A stretch of 8,800 nucleotides of DNA from contig JAFAEC010000127.1 of the NCBI GenBank assembly GCA_023424215.1, positions 1-8,800 of the forward strand. The letters are read 5' to 3'. The stretch is from Pseudomonadota bacterium. Its GTDB lineage: Bacteria > Pseudomonadota > Alphaproteobacteria > Caulobacterales > Caulobacteraceae. Position numbers and translations under genes: made by a program. Position 1 is the first letter of the stretch. Each line of letters starts with the position of its first letter. The notes under the pieces were generated by a model. That model was not told the DNA's origin, did no database searches, and saw only the letters and a program-made list of their open reading frames with translations. Below, piece after piece: positions 6,840 to 8,800 of the stretch.

Positions 6840-7493
6840 ATGACCGACTCGCGCACCGCCTTCGACGCCGACCGCCCGACCCCGGCCTGGGACGACGGGA
6901 GCGACCGCCCGCCGCCGTGGCGGGGCGAGGGGCCGGTCGAGACCCTGTTCGAGAACCCGTGGATGCGGCTGACCCGCCAGCACGCCGTCGCGCCGACGGG
7001 GCACGAGTCCGACTATGTGGTGATGCGGCCGAAGAACCTGTCGGTCGGGGTGCTGCCGCTGCACGAGGACGGCACGGTGACCCTGGTGGGCCAGCAGCGC
7101 TTCGCCCTGATGAACTGGTCGTGGGAGATGCCCGAGGGCGGCGCGCCGTTCGACGAGGACCCGCTGGGGGGCATCCAGCGCGAGCTGGCGGAGGAGGCGG
7201 GGCTCAAGGCGGCGGTCTGGCGCGAGGCCTACCGGGCGGAGATGAGCAATTCGGTCACCGAAGAGCGGGCCATGGCCTGGCTGGCGTGGGATCTGTCGCC
7301 GGCGACGGGCGCGCTGGATCCGACCGAGATCATCCGCGTCGCCCGCGTGCCGTTCGGCGATCTGCTGCGCGAGATCGGGCGGGGAGCCATCCGGGACATG
7401 TTCACGCTGGCGACCGCCCTCAGGGCCTACCATATGGCGCGCGAGGGCGAACTGCCGCCCGAACTGGCGAAGGCCATGCTGGCCAGCGTATGA
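6840..7493 (+). CDS. NUDIX hydrolase, ADP-ribose pyrophosphatase-like
   Basis: Hydrolyses a nucleoside diphosphate linked to another moiety; the exact substrate cannot be read from sequence. The full NUDIX box (G x5 E x7 REUxEExGU) is present from Gly100 to Leu122: GGAPFDEDPLGG, then IQRELAEEAGL, with metal-binding Glu115, Glu118 and Glu119 intact. The preceding VGVLPLHEDGTVTLVGQQR and NWSWEMPEG segments, and the length of 217 residues, resemble the ADP-ribose/GDP-mannose pyrophosphatase group. The first 30 residues are polar, rich in Pro and charged residues, and probably disordered. An upstream in-frame GTG at 6807 would add 11 residues, but the ATG at 6840 is preferred because it leaves room for a promoter. 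Its stop lies 22 bp before the chosen cysE start, so the two are probably cotranscribed. Confidence 0.88.
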   Translation: MTDSRTAFDADRPTPAWDDGSDRPPPWRGEGPVETLFENPWMRLTRQHAVAPTGHESDYVVMRPKNLSVGVLPLHEDGTVTLVGQQRFALMNWSWEMPEGGAPFDEDPLGGIQRELAEEAGLKAAVWREAYRAEMSNSVTEERAMAWLAWDLSPATGALDPTEIIRVARVPFGDLLREIGRGAIRDMFTLATALRAYHMAREGELPPELAKAMLASV

Positions 7494-7505
7494 TCGCCGC
7501 CTGAT

Positions 7506-7509
7506 GGAG
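7506..7509 (+). promoter_or_regulatory. Ribosome-binding site deciding the cysE start
   Basis: GGAG stands 6 nt before the ATG at 7516. It overlaps an alternative in-frame ATG at 7504, which has no such site upstream, so 7516 is the better start. Confidence 0.55.
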
Positions 7510-7515
7510 CCGCCG

Positions 7516-8337
7516 ATGCCGAAGCTGGAAGTCGTCGCCGCCCGCACCGACGTGTGGTCGCAGCTGCGCGAGGCGGCCGAGGCGGCGGCGCGGAGCGAAC
7601 CGCACCTCGCCTCGCAGATGAATGCCGTGATCCTGTCGCACGCCGACCTGTCGGCGGCGCTGAGCTTCCAGATCGCGCGCAAGCTGGGCGACGCGGAGCT
7701 GGGGGCCATGTCGGTGCGCGAGGTTTGTCGCGACGCCCACGAGGCCGATCCGGACATCGTGGCGGCGGCCGAGGCGGACCTGCAGGCGGTGGCGGAGCGC
7801 GACCCGGCGATCCGCTCGCTGCTGCAGCCCTTCCTCTACTTCAAGGGATTCCAGGCCCTGCAGGGGCATCGGGTGGCGCACTGGCTGTGGAAGCAGGGGC
7901 GCGACACTCTGGCCTTCCATCTGCAGAGCCGGATGTCGGAGCTGTTCCAGATCGACATCCACCCGGCCGCACGGCTGGGCTCGGCCCTGTTCCTCGACCA
8001 CGGCACCGGCATCGTCATCGGCGAGACGGCGGTGGTCGGCGACGAGGTGTCGATGCTGCACGCCGTGACCCTGGGCGGCACCGGGGCCGAGCGCGGCGAC
8101 CGACACCCGAAGATCGGCAAGGGCGTGCTGCTGGGGGCCGGGGCCAAGGTGCTGGGCAACATCACCGTGGGCGACTACGCCAAGGTGGCGTCCGGCTCGG
8201 TGGTGCTGAAGCCGGTGCCGGCGGGCTGCACCGTGGCCGGGGTGCCCGCGCGGCTGGTCAACTGCCCGACCGGCGACGCGCCGGCGCGGACCATGGACCA
8301 TACGCTGGCCGACATCGTCTACGACTTCGTCATCTGA
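7516..8337 (+). CDS. cysE: Serine O-acetyltransferase
   Basis: Transfers acetyl from acetyl-CoA to L-serine to make O-acetylserine, the committed step of cysteine synthesis; cytoplasmic left-handed beta-helix hexamer (family knowledge). The 273-residue protein has the N-terminal helical SATase domain (about 10-140), then the hexapeptide-repeat domain: FQIDIHPAARLG, FLDHGTGIVIGETAVVGDEV with catalytic Asp161-His162 (E. coli Asp157/His158), the acetyl-CoA loop TLGGTGAERGDRHPKIG, and the AGVPARLV ending. The chain finishes Asp-Phe-Val-Ile; a C-terminal Ile is the residue that inserts into the CysK active site in the cysteine synthase complex, so that complex is likely formed. Start chosen by GGAG at 7506-7509. 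It follows the NUDIX gene closely and precedes the DUF3126 gene by 62 bp. Confidence 0.95.
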   Translation: MPKLEVVAARTDVWSQLREAAEAAARSEPHLASQMNAVILSHADLSAALSFQIARKLGDAELGAMSVREVCRDAHEADPDIVAAAEADLQAVAERDPAIRSLLQPFLYFKGFQALQGHRVAHWLWKQGRDTLAFHLQSRMSELFQIDIHPAARLGSALFLDHGTGIVIGETAVVGDEVSMLHAVTLGGTGAERGDRHPKIGKGVLLGAGAKVLGNITVGDYAKVASGSVVLKPVPAGCTVAGVPARLVNCPTGDAPARTMDHTLADIVYDFVI

Positions 8338-8359
8338 CCTTTCCCCCGGCGCGTCGTTT

Positions 8360-8368
8360 CTCTAGGGT
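8360..8368 (+). promoter_or_regulatory. Possible -10 element upstream of the DUF3126 gene
   Basis: CTCTAGGGT lies 31 nt before the ATG at 8400 in the 62-bp spacer after cysE and resembles the CTAG-centred -10 sequences common in Caulobacter-type promoters. A TGAC at 8335-8338 is too far upstream to be a good -35. It suggests an internal promoter, so the small gene may be expressed apart from cysE. Confidence 0.3.
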
Positions 8369-8388
8369 CCGCGACCAACACGAGACCC

Positions 8389-8396
8389 GAGGAAAG
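8389..8396 (+). promoter_or_regulatory. Ribosome-binding site of the DUF3126 gene
   Basis: GAGGAAAG, with its AGGA core 6 nt before the ATG at 8400-8402. It is the strongest Shine-Dalgarno sequence in the window and fits a well-translated small protein. Confidence 0.65.
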
Positions 8397-8399
8397 CCC

Positions 8400-8609
8400 A
8401 TGAACGCCGCCGACATGAAGCGCGTCGAGACGCACCTGAAGCGCACCTTCAACACGGGCGGCATCATCGTGAAGCCGCGCGGCAAGCCGGCCGACTCGGC
8501 CGAGGTCTATGTCGGCGACGAGTTCATCGGCGTGGTCTTCGAGGACGAGGACGAGGCCGGCAGCTTCATGTTCGAGATGGCCATCCTGGCGGAAGACCTG
8601 CCGGAATAG
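8400..8609 (+). CDS. DUF3126 family protein, 69 aa
   Basis: Small conserved alphaproteobacterial protein of unknown function. The sequence shows a basic N-terminal helix (MKRVETHLKRTF), then the family-typical SAEVYVGDEFIGVVFEDED (33-51) and a final FMFEMAILAEDLPE. It is acidic in its second half and has no signal peptide, membrane segment or cysteines, so it should be cytoplasmic. The length matches the family (about 70). It has its own good ribosome-binding site and possibly its own promoter. It follows cysE; my recollection is that this neighbourhood recurs in related genomes, which would hint at a link with sulfur or cysteine metabolism, but the sequence itself does not show a function. 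Confidence 0.88.
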   Translation: MNAADMKRVETHLKRTFNTGGIIVKPRGKPADSAEVYVGDEFIGVVFEDEDEAGSFMFEMAILAEDLPE

Positions 8610-8630
8610 GCCTGGCCGCATCCGCGCACG

Positions 8631-8668
8631 AAAAAGCGCCGGAGGAGCGATCCTCCGGCGCTTCTTTC
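8631..8668. terminator. Strong bidirectional rho-independent terminator
   Basis: A perfect 13-bp stem, AAGCGCCGGAGGA (8634-8646) with TCCTCCGGCGCTT (8651-8663), closes a GCGA loop, which is a GNRA tetraloop. On the plus strand CTTTC follows, ending the DUF3126 transcript 22 nt after its stop. On the minus strand the stem runs into five T (complement of 8631-8635), ending the transcript of the right-hand gene. Its position between two converging stop codons fits both roles. Confidence 0.92.
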
Positions 8669-8682
8669 ATTGCGGATCGCGA

Positions 8683-8800
8683 TCAGCGCTTGCCGAAGAT
8701 CGCGTCGAGCATCTTGGTGAAGAAGCCTTTCTGGGCGGCCGGCTGGCTGGCGCTGGAAGCCGGCGCGGACGAGGCCGCCGCGGTCGGCGCGGGGCTGGCC
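8683..8800 (-). CDS. C-terminus of a protein with an Ala/Pro/Ser-rich linker (5' part beyond window)
   Basis: Not recognised. Only the last 38 codons are visible on the minus strand, ending at a TGA (complement of 8683-8685). The visible part begins with a low-complexity stretch of Ala, Ser, Pro and Thr (ASPAPTAAASSAPASS), followed by a short, conserved-looking amphipathic tail, QKGFFTKMLDAIFGKR. A flexible linker before a terminal basic/hydrophobic helix would suit a tethering or protein-contact motif, but that is inference. It converges with DUF3126 and shares the terminator at 8631-8668. I assume it is a real gene because the frame is open to the edge and the terminator reads well in its direction. 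Confidence 0.6.
   Translation of the reverse strand, partial: ASPAPTAAASSAPASSASQPAAQKGFFTKMLDAIFGKR

Noticed and set aside
1..8800. CRISPR array, tRNA/rRNA genes, prophage or IS transposase
   Set aside because: Looked for spaced direct repeats, tRNA-like cloverleaf segments and transposase or integrase motifs in the gaps and frames; none seen. Gaps are all under 200 bp.

Overview
The window is GC-rich (very high G/C at third codon positions, with long antisense shadow frames) and reads as a chromosome segment of an alphaproteobacterium, most likely Caulobacterales (Caulobacter/Brevundimonas-like). The taxon is inferred from the DUF3126 gene, which is essentially alphaproteobacterial, from the gene order and from the base composition. 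No marker gene in the window fixes the genus.

Layout, left to right: (1) the 3' end of a type 2 isopentenyl-diphosphate isomerase gene (fni, +). (2) A 199-bp convergent spacer with a 9-bp tandem repeat, an imperfect 12-bp inverted repeat and a probable bidirectional terminator. (3) A histidine-utilisation (hut) locus at about 526-6049, built as two divergent arms: hutU then hutH on the minus strand, and an arginase-family hutG overlapping hutI on the plus strand. (4) A 39-codon candidate small membrane-protein gene. (5) A YdjA-like nitroreductase (-). (6) A plus-strand run of NUDIX hydrolase, serine O-acetyltransferase cysE and DUF3126. (7) A strong bidirectional terminator with a GCGA tetraloop. 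(8) The C-terminus of a minus-strand gene that runs off the right edge.

The four hut enzymes make a complete route from histidine to glutamate: HutH gives urocanate, HutU gives imidazolone propionate, HutI gives N-formimino-glutamate, and HutG (arginase type) would release formamide and glutamate. No HutC-type regulator, transporter, or HutF/formylglutamate hydrolase lies inside the window. CysE makes O-acetylserine for cysteine synthesis and keeps the C-terminal isoleucine used to dock onto cysteine synthase.

Most of this is ordinary housekeeping and catabolism; I see no phage, CRISPR, IS transposase, toxin-antitoxin or defence system. The points most worth a second look are: the HutG candidate has Asn where the arginase superfamily normally has its first metal-binding His; a 166-bp array of stem-loops fills nearly the whole hutU-hutH gap and abuts the hutU stop codon exactly; the two hut arms have start codons only about 25 bp apart; and a tiny possible membrane protein follows hutI.
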